13,254 bases of DNA from Saprospiraceae bacterium (GCA_020630455.1 JAHDBK010000050.1:1-13254); one strand, 5' to 3'; shown: positions 1-8,327, numbered from the stretch's first letter. Numbers and translations are program-made. Notes: generated by a model not told the origin, from the letters alone.

Positions 1-20
1 AAGAAAAGGGGAGAAAGAAT

Positions 21-548
21 ATGAATTCACAACCACCATTAGTCAATAGAGTAGCCAATAGCGGTTTGGTTAATATTAATTTGGAAGATTATTTTCCAAA
101 GGGAGAGATTGCCCATTTTGATTTAAAAGAATATCTTTTTATGGAGTTGATTCTAAAAGAGAAAGATTTTAGAGCAGCTTTAAAAGACTTAGATTGGGAA
201 CAATTTCAAGGTAAACACTTATTGGTGTATTGCTCAAACGATGCTATTATTCCAATGTGGGCTTATATGTTAGTCGCGACTTATGCTAAGCCAATTGCTA
301 AGACCGTAACTCAAGGGACTTTTGATGAATTTTTAAAATTGGAATACCAAAAAACGCTTTCATCCATTGATTTCTCTCAATATGAAGGTAAAAGAATAGT
401 GATTAAGGGATGCAGTAATCAGCCTGTTCCTGCTTTTGCATATAGTTATTTTAGTGAGCAACTACAACCTTATGCTCAAAGTATCATGTTTGGAGAGCCT
501 TGTTCAACTGTACCCGTTTTTAAAAGACCAAGAAAAATTAACAAGTAA
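21..548 (+). CDS. DUF2480 family protein
   Basis: This 175-residue protein matches the DUF2480 family, a conserved Bacteroidota family of unknown function. Recognisable family features are the N-terminal VNRVANSGLVNINLEDY (residues 8-24), the block LILKEKDFR (43-51), the central segment around Cys71 and the Trp of MWAYM, the stretch KGCSNQPVPAFAY with Cys131, and the C-terminal MFGEPCSTVPVFK (156-168) with Cys161. The length is normal for the family. There is no signal peptide or membrane segment, so it is probably cytoplasmic. The ATG is preceded by AGGGGAG about 7 bases upstream, a better Shine-Dalgarno match than most genes here. Only 20 bp precede it, so its promoter and operon partner lie outside the window. 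The three conserved-looking cysteines could suggest metal or redox chemistry, but that is speculation. Confidence 0.9.
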   Translation: MNSQPPLVNRVANSGLVNINLEDYFPKGEIAHFDLKEYLFMELILKEKDFRAALKDLDWEQFQGKHLLVYCSNDAIIPMWAYMLVATYAKPIAKTVTQGTFDEFLKLEYQKTLSSIDFSQYEGKRIVIKGCSNQPVPAFAYSYFSEQLQPYAQSIMFGEPCSTVPVFKRPRKINK

Positions 549-551
549 GTA

Positions 552-592
552 TTGAGTATAATTTTTATACTTAATAACAAATTTTTGTTATT
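552..592 (+). terminator. Tandem AT-rich hairpins, possible terminator
   Basis: Two adjoining inverted repeats fill the 72-bp gap after the DUF2480 gene. The first pairs AGTATA (555-560) with TATACT (566-571), and the stem can extend outward to about 9 pairs. The second pairs AATAACAAA (573-581) with TTTGTTATT (584-592) and is followed by a T-rich run. The stems share bases 573-574, so they compete slightly. All pairs but two are A-T or wobble, so the structure is weak. Reading it as an intrinsic terminator or attenuator before the transglycosylase gene is inference. Confidence 0.35.
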
Positions 593-620
593 TTTATAAT
601 TATAATAAAAAAAGAGATAT

Positions 621-1544
621 ATGAGAAAGACAATTGCATCTTTTGGATTAGCAGGTTTATTAATAATGGCCTTTGTGGTGTTGAGCTCGTCAAGTGAGAA
701 AGATTCGATGCATAGAGATATTCCTCAAGATTTACCTCAAGGACATTTACCTCAAATTATTCAAGCAGTTGATATTCCTAGTGAAGCCAATTATTGTGGC
801 GAAGCTTTACCCATGGATCAATTTGATGTTAAAGAAAGGTTAGACAAAGAATTGATAGCGAATTCTTATCGTCATTCGGGTACTATTTTATATCTAAAAA
901 AAGCACCTAAATATTTTCCTACGATTGAAAAGATATTAGCAGAGAACAATATGCCAGATGATTTAAAATATTTAGCAGTAGCTGAAAGTGGTTTGGATAA
1001 TGTAACTTCACCTGCTGGAGCTAAGGGATATTGGCAATTCATGTCAGGGACGGGTAGAGAATATGGATTGATAATTAATAGTGAAATAGATGAGCGTTTT
1101 CATCTTGAAAAATCTACTAGAGCTGCTTGTAAATATCTTAAAAAATTAAAAGAAGAATTCGGTTCTTGGTCGTATGCTGCTTTGGCTTATAATATGGGAG
1201 GTCCAAGGTTGAAGAAAAATATAGCTTCGCAAAAAGCAAATACAGTTTACGATTTAAATGTCAATGCAGAGACCATGCGTTATATTTTTAGAATTGTAGC
1301 CATTAAAGAAATTATGAAAGACCCTAGGAAATATGGTTTTTATATCCACGATTTCGAAAAATATGAACCATTTGAAGATACTTATAGTGTTGAAGTTAGT
1401 GAAGCTGTAGCCAGCTGGGCTGATTTTGCTGAAAAATATGGTATATCTTATCGCACATTAAAAGTTTATAATCCTTGGTTGATTGATAGTAATTTGACCA
1501 ATAGGGAGAAAAAGACCTATTTTGTAAGTATTCCTAAAAAATAA
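621..1544 (+). CDS. Lytic transglycosylase (SLT/MltD-like, GH23)
   Basis: This enzyme cleaves the MurNAc-GlcNAc bond of peptidoglycan, forming 1,6-anhydro-MurNAc ends, and should act in the periplasm. Residues about 7-22 form one hydrophobic segment after MRK, a signal peptide or N-terminal anchor. There is no lipobox cysteine. A linker follows with short PQ-rich repeats (residues 34-45). The SLT domain spans about 95-240: the catalytic glutamate is Glu122 in AVAESGLDN, followed by SPAGAKGYWQFM (130-141), GTGREYGL (143-150) and the AYNMGG signature (189-194). The tail (about 262-307) looks like a single LysM-like or degenerate LysM module (WADFAEKYGISYRTLKVYNPW...). At 307 residues it is a compact MltD-type protein without clear tandem LysM repeats. 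It ends 35 bp before a convergent gene. Confidence 0.92.
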   Translation: MRKTIASFGLAGLLIMAFVVLSSSSEKDSMHRDIPQDLPQGHLPQIIQAVDIPSEANYCGEALPMDQFDVKERLDKELIANSYRHSGTILYLKKAPKYFPTIEKILAENNMPDDLKYLAVAESGLDNVTSPAGAKGYWQFMSGTGREYGLIINSEIDERFHLEKSTRAACKYLKKLKEEFGSWSYAALAYNMGGPRLKKNIASQKANTVYDLNVNAETMRYIFRIVAIKEIMKDPRKYGFYIHDFEKYEPFEDTYSVEVSEAVASWADFAEKYGISYRTLKVYNPWLIDSNLTNREKKTYFVSIPKK

Positions 1545-1579
1545 AAAATACCAATTCTTAGGAGCAGTTAAATTTTTCT

Positions 1580-2155
1580 TTACCTTTCTAAAATAATGTC
1601 TTCGCATAAAAAGTTTTTGTCGCGTAGAATTATTTTATCATTTTCTTTGATGATTTCTAGATTAATACAATCAGAATGAACATACCTTTTGAGCAAAAAA
1701 GGAAACCATGTATTTTTGTATATTTCTAAACCGCCATTTTTTCTTCCCATTACATTTCCTTCGCTTAGATTATAAAAGTACAAAGTTTTAAAAGTACTTA
1801 CTTTTTCTTTTTTATAGAATTGAAGGTGGTCTTCATACATTCTGAGTTCAAAAGATTGGTACATCATCAAGGCTATTAATAAAATAGGGCTAAGAAATAG
1901 GGCAATAGAATATAAAGTCTTTTTTGGATTAGAAATCTGTTTTATTTTTGTCCATAATAAAAACATTAAATAAATAAAAAATAGAATAATTGTTCCAAAA
2001 TAAAAAAGAGCGAAATTTTCACCTTCTAAGGTAGGACTGAATTTATATTCTGTTACATAATTATATGCCCATGCTTCACCAGCATAGAATAGTGCTATGA
2101 TTAAGACAATATAAATCATTATTTTTATTAAAAAAATCTGTTTTGTTTTATTCAT
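1580..2155 (-). CDS. Three-helix membrane protein of unknown function
   Basis: This 191-residue protein is not one I recognise. Three hydrophobic helices are visible at about 8-28, 47-68 and 82-101, followed by a soluble tail (about 102-191) rich in beta-type alternation (MYEDHLQFYKKEKVSTFKTLYFYN...). The arrangement of transmembrane hairpin plus small beta-rich tail resembles bacterial PH-domain membrane proteins, but I see no diagnostic motif, so this is only a suggestion. It starts 20 bp after the stop of the large T9SS-exported protein, so the two are very likely co-transcribed. Its ATG lies just behind a small hairpin (2159-2176) that may affect its translation. I cannot say whether it helps the large protein in any way. 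Confidence 0.75.
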   Translation of the reverse strand: MNKTKQIFLIKIMIYIVLIIALFYAGEAWAYNYVTEYKFSPTLEGENFALFYFGTIILFFIYLMFLLWTKIKQISNPKKTLYSIALFLSPILLIALMMYQSFELRMYEDHLQFYKKEKVSTFKTLYFYNLSEGNVMGRKNGGLEIYKNTWFPFLLKRYVHSDCINLEIIKENDKIILRDKNFLCEDIILER

Positions 2156-2158
2156 TTA

Positions 2159-2176
2159 ATAAAGATATTTCTTTAT
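2159..2176 (-). other. Post-stop hairpin, copy 1 of 2
   Basis: This 18-bp imperfect palindrome (ATAAAGATATTTCTTTAT on the + strand) has 7-bp arms around a 4-base loop. It starts at the last base of the giant gene's stop codon and ends 4 bases before the ATG of the next gene. A copy with one difference lies at 7249-7266, just after the stop of the sterol desaturase gene. The U-tract is too poor for a confident terminator, so an RNA-processing or 3'-end stabilising hairpin is an alternative. Confidence 0.4.
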
Positions 2177-5100
2177 TATTTAATTAATATGATACCATTT
2201 TGCATGAATTGATTTCCTTTAACTCTATACATATATGTACCTGAACTTAGGTAATTCGTATTGATTCTTGTTTCTTTTTGAAAAGTCTTTTCAAGTACTA
2301 TTTTACCTGTAGCGTCAAATAAAATTAGTTCATATTCATCATCTAGTTGGCAATTTATTGTCAAGCCTTTTTCTTTATCGGTAGGATTTGGAAATACGAG
2401 TATTTGATTATTTTTATAAATATTAATAGGTTTTATTTCTGAATATTTGAATGTCCCATCTAAATCAAATATTTTTAATCTATAATAAGAAAGACCTTGA
2501 AGAGGGTTTAAATCAATAAAAGAATAATTTTGTGTAGAAGTACTATTTCCAATGGCATCAATTTGACCTAATCTTTCAAAATCAATACCATTTTGGCTTC
2601 TTTCTATTAAGAAATAATCTCCATTTATTTCGGTTTCGGTTGCCCAGTCCAAGTGAGCTTCTCTATTATTTACAGCATTTGCATTAAAAAATAATAATTC
2701 GATGGGTAGAGAAGTACCGCTTGTCGTGATGATGAACTGACTAAAGTCAGTAATGCTATTTCCTGTATTAAACGCTACATCTCCATCTAGTGAAGCAATG
2801 GCTAAATCTCCATTATCAATACTTGCTCCCCAAGTAGTCCCATCGGCATTAGAAACCCTTTTAAATAAACTAAAGACATTAGGAGAAGTAGCATCATCTG
2901 CAGTTACAATACCGATTTGATTAAAGCGAATACTATTCAACTCAGAAAAAGTGTTATTATTACCATAATTATTAATAATCCAATAGCTTCTACTATGTAA
3001 ATCTGTATTAGGTAATTCGTCTGGAGGCAAGTTGATTCGAGAAACAACTATTTCTCCGTCAGGGTGAGTAGTACCAAAATTAATATTAACATCAGCATTC
3101 GTAAAATCATAATTACCTGAAGCATTGACCGTTAGTCTATGACTTGAACCGCCACCTACAGGAGCTGTCGAAATAACACGAGTAGCATCGCCATTTAGGG
3201 TAGCATGATTAGACTTTATTCGGTCAGGAACTTTTGTTTCTAATAAATCTTCATTGAATTGGTAATAGGCAATTAAATTATTTTCATCTGCATATTTTGT
3301 CAAATGTCTTTTCTCTCTTAATTCTTCTTGTGAAAGGGCAATGTCCCAAACACATAATTCATCAATTAAACCGTTAAAGTGGTCATTAACTGCATTGCTT
3401 CTGTGCCTTGCACCAATTAAAACATCTCTGTTAATACTTGAAATACTACCAGTCATATTCAAAGTACCGTCTAATCTACCATTTACATATACTTTTAATT
3501 GGCTACCATCATAAGTAGCAGCTATATGATACCAAGTGTTCGCTAATAAATCAGTAGCTCCACTAATGCTCCAAGGAGAAACCTCTCTTGATGCATAAAC
3601 TTTACCATTTACTACTCCAAATTGATATTGACCAACTACATGTCTATCATATTTAGTTAATATATAACCTGTCATATTATCTGAGTTTGGTTTTATCCAA
3701 GCAGAAAAAGTATAATTATCTGTTCCTTTAAAATCTAGTGATTGAGGTCTGCCTACATTGAGATAACCACTTGTATTAGGACTTAAAGCATATTGAGGGA
3801 CAGTATCTAATGAGCAATTATTCTCTATATTAATTAATTCATTTATTGTTTGAGAACTGCTTCCATTTATATCTGTTACCGTCAAGGAAACAGTATATGT
3901 TCCTGTTGTTGAGTATACTACTTTGGGTTGTCTTTCGGTAGATGTGGAAGGAGTTCCTCCAGGAAAAGACCAAGACCATGTGGCACTATTTTGATTTAAA
4001 GCTGAATGGTCTGAAAAATATAAAGTATCGTGTGCACAGTAAGAATCAAATCTATTTACAGATATTTGAGCCAATGGTTGTGAAGGTTCGTAAAATTCAG
4101 CTTCATAAACACTTCTATTCGTTCCATTTCTAATTTTTCCTTCTTTATAAAAGGGAATTAAATCTGTAGAATATGTGCTTGCAGGAAGATTATTGTTGAA
4201 TAATGCCCAGTCTCCCATGGTATTGTTTCTATAATAAACAGCTCTTTTTGTACCCAAATAAACACCTCCATCTGTTCCTCTTTGGTGAACAATATTGGTT
4301 GCAGATTCGCCATCGAGTATAGCTGTAGAGATAGAAGACCAAGTACTGCCACCATCAGCAGATTTTAATACTTGAAAGCCATTAAGGGCATCTCCAGAAT
4401 AAGGGTATTTGCGAGCTAGCCAAAGAATATTTGCATCTTGGGCATCTACTGTAATATCATATCTTACCCAATCTCTACTTCCTAGTTCCGTGAGTGTAGG
4501 TGTGATTTCAGTCCAAGATATTCCTTCGTCAGTTGTTTTCCAAACCTCTTTTCTATCCCACCAACCACCTCTTAATGAAATATAAATCACACTCGGGTCA
4601 TTCCAAGCGACCTCTATTTTATCAATTGGAATATTAAAAGTGTGAATTAGTTCAAATGTTAGGCCATCATCTTCAGTAAGCCAAAGTTCTTTAGTATCTC
4701 CATTAGTATCTTCTACTCCTACATAGATTCTATTAGCTGAACGTGGGTCAAAAGCAAATGGTTTACTCCATAAATCTTTATTAAAAGGGAGTCCAGAATT
4801 AGAAGTCATTCTATCGCCAGATAATAATCTTTCTCCATAATCGTAATATACTTTTCTTTCATTAGCATAATTGACTTTGCCGAGAGTGTTGTCACCTCCT
4901 CCTGTAGAAATCCAACCATTATCATAAACATTATTATCTTTTAAAAGTGTTCCATTGTGATAAGTTCCTCCTACCATTACTTCGCCGTCCCAAAAACCAG
5001 CATCAAATCCCCAAAAGTCTGTTCCTGCAATTCCAAGCATTTTCCTTTGAAAATTAGCACCTCCATCATTAGAGTAGAATATGCCTCCGTCGTTAGCAAC

Positions 5101-7191
5101 CCATAAATCAGAACCAAAAAATCGTATATCGTGAATATCAGCATGTACATAATTGGGTTTATAAGAATGACTCCATTTTGAAGGACAAGTAAATGTAGTA
5201 CCTCCATCTGTGGAAATCCATAAATTAACGCCTCCAACAAATAAATGATTGGCATCAGAATCGGATACGTCGAAAGCTAAATCGTAATAGTATTGTCCAC
5301 CATTATCAGTTCCTACATCACTCCAACCCATTAAATTTTGATTAGTTAAGCTAGGAACTCCCGCAGGCTGTGGTCCACAACAAGTCCTTGTCCAATTAGC
5401 TCCTTCATCGGTACTTACATAAATTCCATAAAGTCCAGAGCCACCGTTGGCAGCACCAGTACAAAGAGCGTACACTTTACTAGGGTCAGCAGGAGAGGTA
5501 GCAATTTCAGTTCTTTTTTGCTCGTCTGGTGCAATTAAGTTAGGTGTGACACAAGTTAAAGTACTTGAGTTCCATGTAACAGAACCAGAAGCATTCATTG
5601 TATTTCCTCCAATCGCATCATTTAGAATTGTTCCTGATGTTTCGTCCGTTTTCCAATGATGTTGTAAATTAGCATACTGAGGGTGGGTGTTATCTACTAT
5701 TTGACATTTCCAATTATCGATGTCAGTTTGAGATATAACGGAATTCCAAATTCTAATTTCATTCAAGTCTCCATTAAAAAAATTACCATAACTAAGAGTA
5801 CCATCTTGTCCCAATGCCAAATTTAATAAGTTATCAGTAGCCGTAGTTAGAATAGTATTGTTTGTATTGATTAAAACGCCATCTTGATAAACACTTTTTG
5901 TTCCATCTTGGTCATAAGTAATGGCGATATGATGCCATTCTCCATCATTAATAGTTCCACCATTGATATCAATTCTAGTAGCTCCATCTGAAATATTAAA
6001 TTTCCAACCAGTTCCGTTTCCTCTACAAGCAAGGACAAATCCTTTATTCCAACCGCTGTTCCAATTTTTGTTAGAAAAGAAAGCGGGGTCGCCAGACCAA
6101 GAAGATGTTTTTACTCTCATTTCTATTGTGAAATCCGTAAAAGTACCGTTTCCTAAATTTATATTTGTTGAGGTAGAGCAATAATCTCCTGTTGTATTGG
6201 TATTAATAGTACTTAATGCAGTTGTAGAAGTAGAACCTATCCCTGGCCAACCGTTTCCTGTGATATTAAAGGTAGAACCGCCATCGGTTGATTTATAAAA
6301 TTCCGTTCTATTATCTATTTGTTTTATAGCATATAGAATATTATTATTAGAAGGATGATATTCGAGTTCTTGAAAAATTCCTCCTTTAATTCTAGTAAAC
6401 GTAGCACCTGCATCATCTGTTCTGTAGAGTCCTTGATTAGAAGAAATAAATAAAATTTGATTGTTAGTAGGGTGCATTACAATGTCTTTTACATTATGAG
6501 AAAGTGATGTAAATGCTGCATCACCAACAGTATTCCATGTAGTCCCTCCATCAGTTGTTTTATACAATATTCCTCCTCCAACAAAATAAACAGTATTCTC
6601 ATCGGAATGGTCAATTTCTAAAGAAACAACCCCGTTTATGAGCATGTTTTGGGTTAATAATGACCAATTTAAGCCTTTGTCTATACTTTTCCACACTCCT
6701 GAGGTCGCAGAACCAGCATATAGAACATTTGTATTTGAAATGGATTGTTCAACGGTGTAGATATGAGCAGCACCAGCAGCATAAGACCTATCAACGGCTC
6801 CTTTATCAAAATCAAAAGGACCTATACAAGTCCAAGGAGATGTTGGATTTCTTTCATTAGTTGTTTTTATTTTTTCTAAATATTCGTTATTCAGTCTTTG
6901 GGCATCTTCCCAAGAGTTGATACCTGTTTGATAACCATTAATATCTCTCTTTATAGTTCTTAACCAACGTTTATAGTATTGGGTGTATTTGTTTTTTACA
7001 AAAGGATTATTTTTATAATATTCTTCATAAGCAGCTATTACTTCTCCAATATCAGCATCTTCGTTATTCATTAAAATTACCCATTCTGGTAAATCTTGGT
7101 TTTTTTTATCATACTTCTTTTCTACTTGGGTGTATGAAGTAATTTGAAATGAACATACAAAAAGAAATATAAAGATATTTTTAATATTCAT
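2176..7191 (-). CDS. Giant T9SS-exported Asp-box propeller/LamG/PKD protein
   Basis: This 1671-residue surface or secreted protein is built from carbohydrate- and protein-binding modules. Residues 1-22 are a Sec signal peptide. From about 115 to 1030 there is a sortilin/BNR-type beta-propeller region with at least ten Asp-box motifs (S/T-x-D-x-G-x-x-W/F), for example at 169, 212, 301, 593, 660, 707, 839, 886 and 944. A LamG/concanavalin-like domain (about 343-540, with EWHHIAITYDQDG at 418-430) is inserted inside the propeller series. A PKD domain follows (about 1047-1125, WSWSFPGG and GTYTVSLTVTD), then a second LamG domain (about 1134-1340, WYHIAATYDG), a beta-rich region (about 1346-1490), an Fn3-like domain (about 1496-1590) and a type A T9SS sorting domain (about 1598-1671: VFPNPT, then GTYMYRV, ending GIILIK). 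No catalytic site is evident, so adhesion or glycan binding is likelier than hydrolysis. It sits in a probable operon with the genes on both sides. Confidence 0.93.
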   Translation of the reverse strand: MNIKNIFIFLFVCSFQITSYTQVEKKYDKKNQDLPEWVILMNNEDADIGEVIAAYEEYYKNNPFVKNKYTQYYKRWLRTIKRDINGYQTGINSWEDAQRLNNEYLEKIKTTNERNPTSPWTCIGPFDFDKGAVDRSYAAGAAHIYTVEQSISNTNVLYAGSATSGVWKSIDKGLNWSLLTQNMLINGVVSLEIDHSDENTVYFVGGGILYKTTDGGTTWNTVGDAAFTSLSHNVKDIVMHPTNNQILFISSNQGLYRTDDAGATFTRIKGGIFQELEYHPSNNNILYAIKQIDNRTEFYKSTDGGSTFNITGNGWPGIGSTSTTALSTINTNTTGDYCSTSTNINLGNGTFTDFTIEMRVKTSSWSGDPAFFSNKNWNSGWNKGFVLACRGNGTGWKFNISDGATRIDINGGTINDGEWHHIAITYDQDGTKSVYQDGVLINTNNTILTTATDNLLNLALGQDGTLSYGNFFNGDLNEIRIWNSVISQTDIDNWKCQIVDNTHPQYANLQHHWKTDETSGTILNDAIGGNTMNASGSVTWNSSTLTCVTPNLIAPDEQKRTEIATSPADPSKVYALCTGAANGGSGLYGIYVSTDEGANWTRTCCGPQPAGVPSLTNQNLMGWSDVGTDNGGQYYYDLAFDVSDSDANHLFVGGVNLWISTDGGTTFTCPSKWSHSYKPNYVHADIHDIRFFGSDLWVANDGGIFYSNDGGANFQRKMLGIAGTDFWGFDAGFWDGEVMVGGTYHNGTLLKDNNVYDNGWISTGGGDNTLGKVNYANERKVYYDYGERLLSGDRMTSNSGLPFNKDLWSKPFAFDPRSANRIYVGVEDTNGDTKELWLTEDDGLTFELIHTFNIPIDKIEVAWNDPSVIYISLRGGWWDRKEVWKTTDEGISWTEITPTLTELGSRDWVRYDITVDAQDANILWLARKYPYSGDALNGFQVLKSADGGSTWSSISTAILDGESATNIVHQRGTDGGVYLGTKRAVYYRNNTMGDWALFNNNLPASTYSTDLIPFYKEGKIRNGTNRSVYEAEFYEPSQPLAQISVNRFDSYCAHDTLYFSDHSALNQNSATWSWSFPGGTPSTSTERQPKVVYSTTGTYTVSLTVTDINGSSSQTINELINIENNCSLDTVPQYALSPNTSGYLNVGRPQSLDFKGTDNYTFSAWIKPNSDNMTGYILTKYDRHVVGQYQFGVVNGKVYASREVSPWSISGATDLLANTWYHIAATYDGSQLKVYVNGRLDGTLNMTGSISSINRDVLIGARHRSNAVNDHFNGLIDELCVWDIALSQEELREKRHLTKYADENNLIAYYQFNEDLLETKVPDRIKSNHATLNGDATRVISTAPVGGGSSHRLTVNASGNYDFTNADVNINFGTTHPDGEIVVSRINLPPDELPNTDLHSRSYWIINNYGNNNTFSELNSIRFNQIGIVTADDATSPNVFSLFKRVSNADGTTWGASIDNGDLAIASLDGDVAFNTGNSITDFSQFIITTSGTSLPIELLFFNANAVNNREAHLDWATETEINGDYFLIERSQNGIDFERLGQIDAIGNSTSTQNYSFIDLNPLQGLSYYRLKIFDLDGTFKYSEIKPINIYKNNQILVFPNPTDKEKGLTINCQLDDEYELILFDATGKIVLEKTFQKETRINTNYLSSGTYMYRVKGNQFMQNGIILIK

Positions 7192-7248
7192 TATAATTAA
7201 TTATTTAATAAAAAATGAGAAGTTATAATGTCTATTTTTTGGTGTTTT

Positions 7249-7266
7249 ATAAAGAGATTTCTTTAT
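7249..7266 (-). other. Post-stop hairpin, copy 2 of 2
   Basis: This 18-bp imperfect palindrome (ATAAAGAGATTTCTTTAT on the + strand) has 7-bp arms and a 4-base loop. It begins three bases after the stop of the sterol desaturase gene and lies in the 78-bp gap before the giant T9SS gene. It differs at one loop position from the hairpin at 2159-2176. I found no TAnnTTTG promoter box in this gap, so the giant gene may be read from the upstream gene's transcript. Confidence 0.4.
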
Positions 7267-7269
7267 TTT

Positions 7270-8115
7270 TTAATTTAATTTTTCTTCTTCTTCATACTCA
7301 ATAGCAGAACGATAACCTACAAATGGAATTTTTAGTAGAGACCATATATTAGATACTTCTTTTTTATCCATATAAGTATCTACTCCATAGATTAATTTTT
7401 TGTTTTCGACAGCTACGTAAGTACCAAAAATTCTATCCCAAAAGGAAAAAATATTACCATAATTGGTGTCGCTATACGGTTGTCGATAATGATGGTGAAC
7501 TCTATGCATGTTCGGTGTACAAATAACCCAAACTAAGATGTTATCCAACCAAGTAGGCATTTTTAAATTGGAATGATTAAACTGCGTAAGTACTAATGAA
7601 AGGGTTTGATAAATGAATACCAACCAAATAGGTGCTCCTACAATTAATACAGCTGCTGTTGTAAATATAAAACGAATTACGCTTTCTCCTGGATGGTGGC
7701 GATTGGCTGTTGTAGTATCTACATTTTGGTCAGTATGATGAATCACATGGAATTGCCATAAAAACCAGACCTTATGTTCTATAAAATGTACCAACCAAGC
7801 ACCTATTAAATCCATCAATAATAGACCTATAAGTGCTTTTGCCCAAAGAGGCATTGTTAACCATTGAATAATGCCAAATTGATTTTCAACTACCCAATCA
7901 GCTGATAAAACTAAAATGAAAGCCATTACAAAATTGATAACTACAGTAGTTAAGGTGAAAAAGATATTAACTAGCGTATGTTTGGTTCGACTATAATTGA
8001 TTTCAAACAAAGGAGCGGCTTGTTCTACTAAAAAGAAAAAGGTTAATCCACCAACTAATAATAGTGAACGGTGTAGGGAGGGCATGTCGCTAAAGTAATT
8101 AATTATTTCTTGCAT
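7270..8115 (-). CDS. Sterol desaturase/fatty acid hydroxylase family protein
   Basis: This integral membrane di-iron oxygenase belongs to the fatty acid hydroxylase superfamily, which hydroxylates or desaturates lipid chains, sterols or carotenoids using O2. The histidine ligands are clear: HFIEH (110-114), HVIHH (123-127), RHHP (139-142), His181 in NHSN, and HRVHH (204-208). Hydrophobic helices are visible at about 15-33, 47-72, 90-109 and 149-175. The 281-residue length is normal for the family. The frame is open to a TTG at 8121, but I chose the ATG at 8115 as the first standard start. The substrate cannot be told from sequence. In Bacteroidota such enzymes often act on membrane or ornithine lipids, but that is general knowledge, not evidence here. 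A perfect inverted repeat lies 25 bp upstream of the start. Confidence 0.92.
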   Translation of the reverse strand: MQEIINYFSDMPSLHRSLLLVGGLTFFFLVEQAAPLFEINYSRTKHTLVNIFFTLTTVVINFVMAFILVLSADWVVENQFGIIQWLTMPLWAKALIGLLLMDLIGAWLVHFIEHKVWFLWQFHVIHHTDQNVDTTTANRHHPGESVIRFIFTTAAVLIVGAPIWLVFIYQTLSLVLTQFNHSNLKMPTWLDNILVWVICTPNMHRVHHHYRQPYSDTNYGNIFSFWDRIFGTYVAVENKKLIYGVDTYMDKKEVSNIWSLLKIPFVGYRSAIEYEEEEKLN

Positions 8116-8139
8116 ATTCAACTTTATTGCTCAATCTTT

Positions 8140-8160
8140 AGAGCATTTTTAAAATGCTCT
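8140..8160. promoter_or_regulatory. Perfect 21-bp inverted repeat upstream of desaturase gene
   Basis: The arms AGAGCATTTT (8140-8149) and AAAATGCTCT (8151-8160) are exact inverted copies around one central T. The site ends 24 bp before the ATG of the sterol desaturase gene. Neither strand has a U-tract directly after it, which argues against an intrinsic terminator. An operator for a dimeric regulator, or a 5'-leader hairpin, are the main options. The function is inferred. Confidence 0.5.
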
Positions 8161-8236
8161 TAGTAGAATTATTTTATGAATTACGAATTTACAATTTTTT
8201 ACTGAAAAAAAATATAAAGAATAGACGTTATTCCTC

Positions 8237-8327
8237 TCAAACATAGCTAAGGCTATGCTTTTCGAGTAATGCCTCGACTATAATTAAAAATACTAATTTA
8301 TCTTTCATAAAAAACTTTTCGTAATAA
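8237..8327 (-). repeat. Dispersed intergenic repeat, left copy with two hairpins
   Basis: Bases 8273-8327 match the reverse complement of 13200-13254 at 53 of 55 positions (differences at 8277 and 8285). The left copy probably continues to about 8237 or beyond, where the other copy is cut by the window edge. Two hairpins lie in this part: CATAGC/GCTATG (8242-8247 and 8252-8257, loop TAAG) and TCGAG/CTCGA (8262-8266 and 8273-8277). On the - strand the repeat encodes a 23-codon frame from ATG at 8308 to TGA at 8237 (MKDKLVFLIIVEALLEKHS...). A TATGTTTG box matching the Bacteroidota -7 consensus (8238-8245) lies upstream of the desaturase gene, but it has no clear -33 element. The pattern fits a REP- or MITE-like family. 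No transposase is nearby. Confidence 0.7.

Noticed and set aside
3942..6860. Several 60-90 codon frames on both strands within the giant gene
   Set aside because: They overlap well-supported domain sequence in another frame and show only reversed or shifted versions of its repeats.
8116..8121. TTG start at 8121 for the desaturase-family gene
   Set aside because: It adds only two residues before an ATG at 8115. ATG is the more likely start and no Shine-Dalgarno or promoter evidence favours the TTG.
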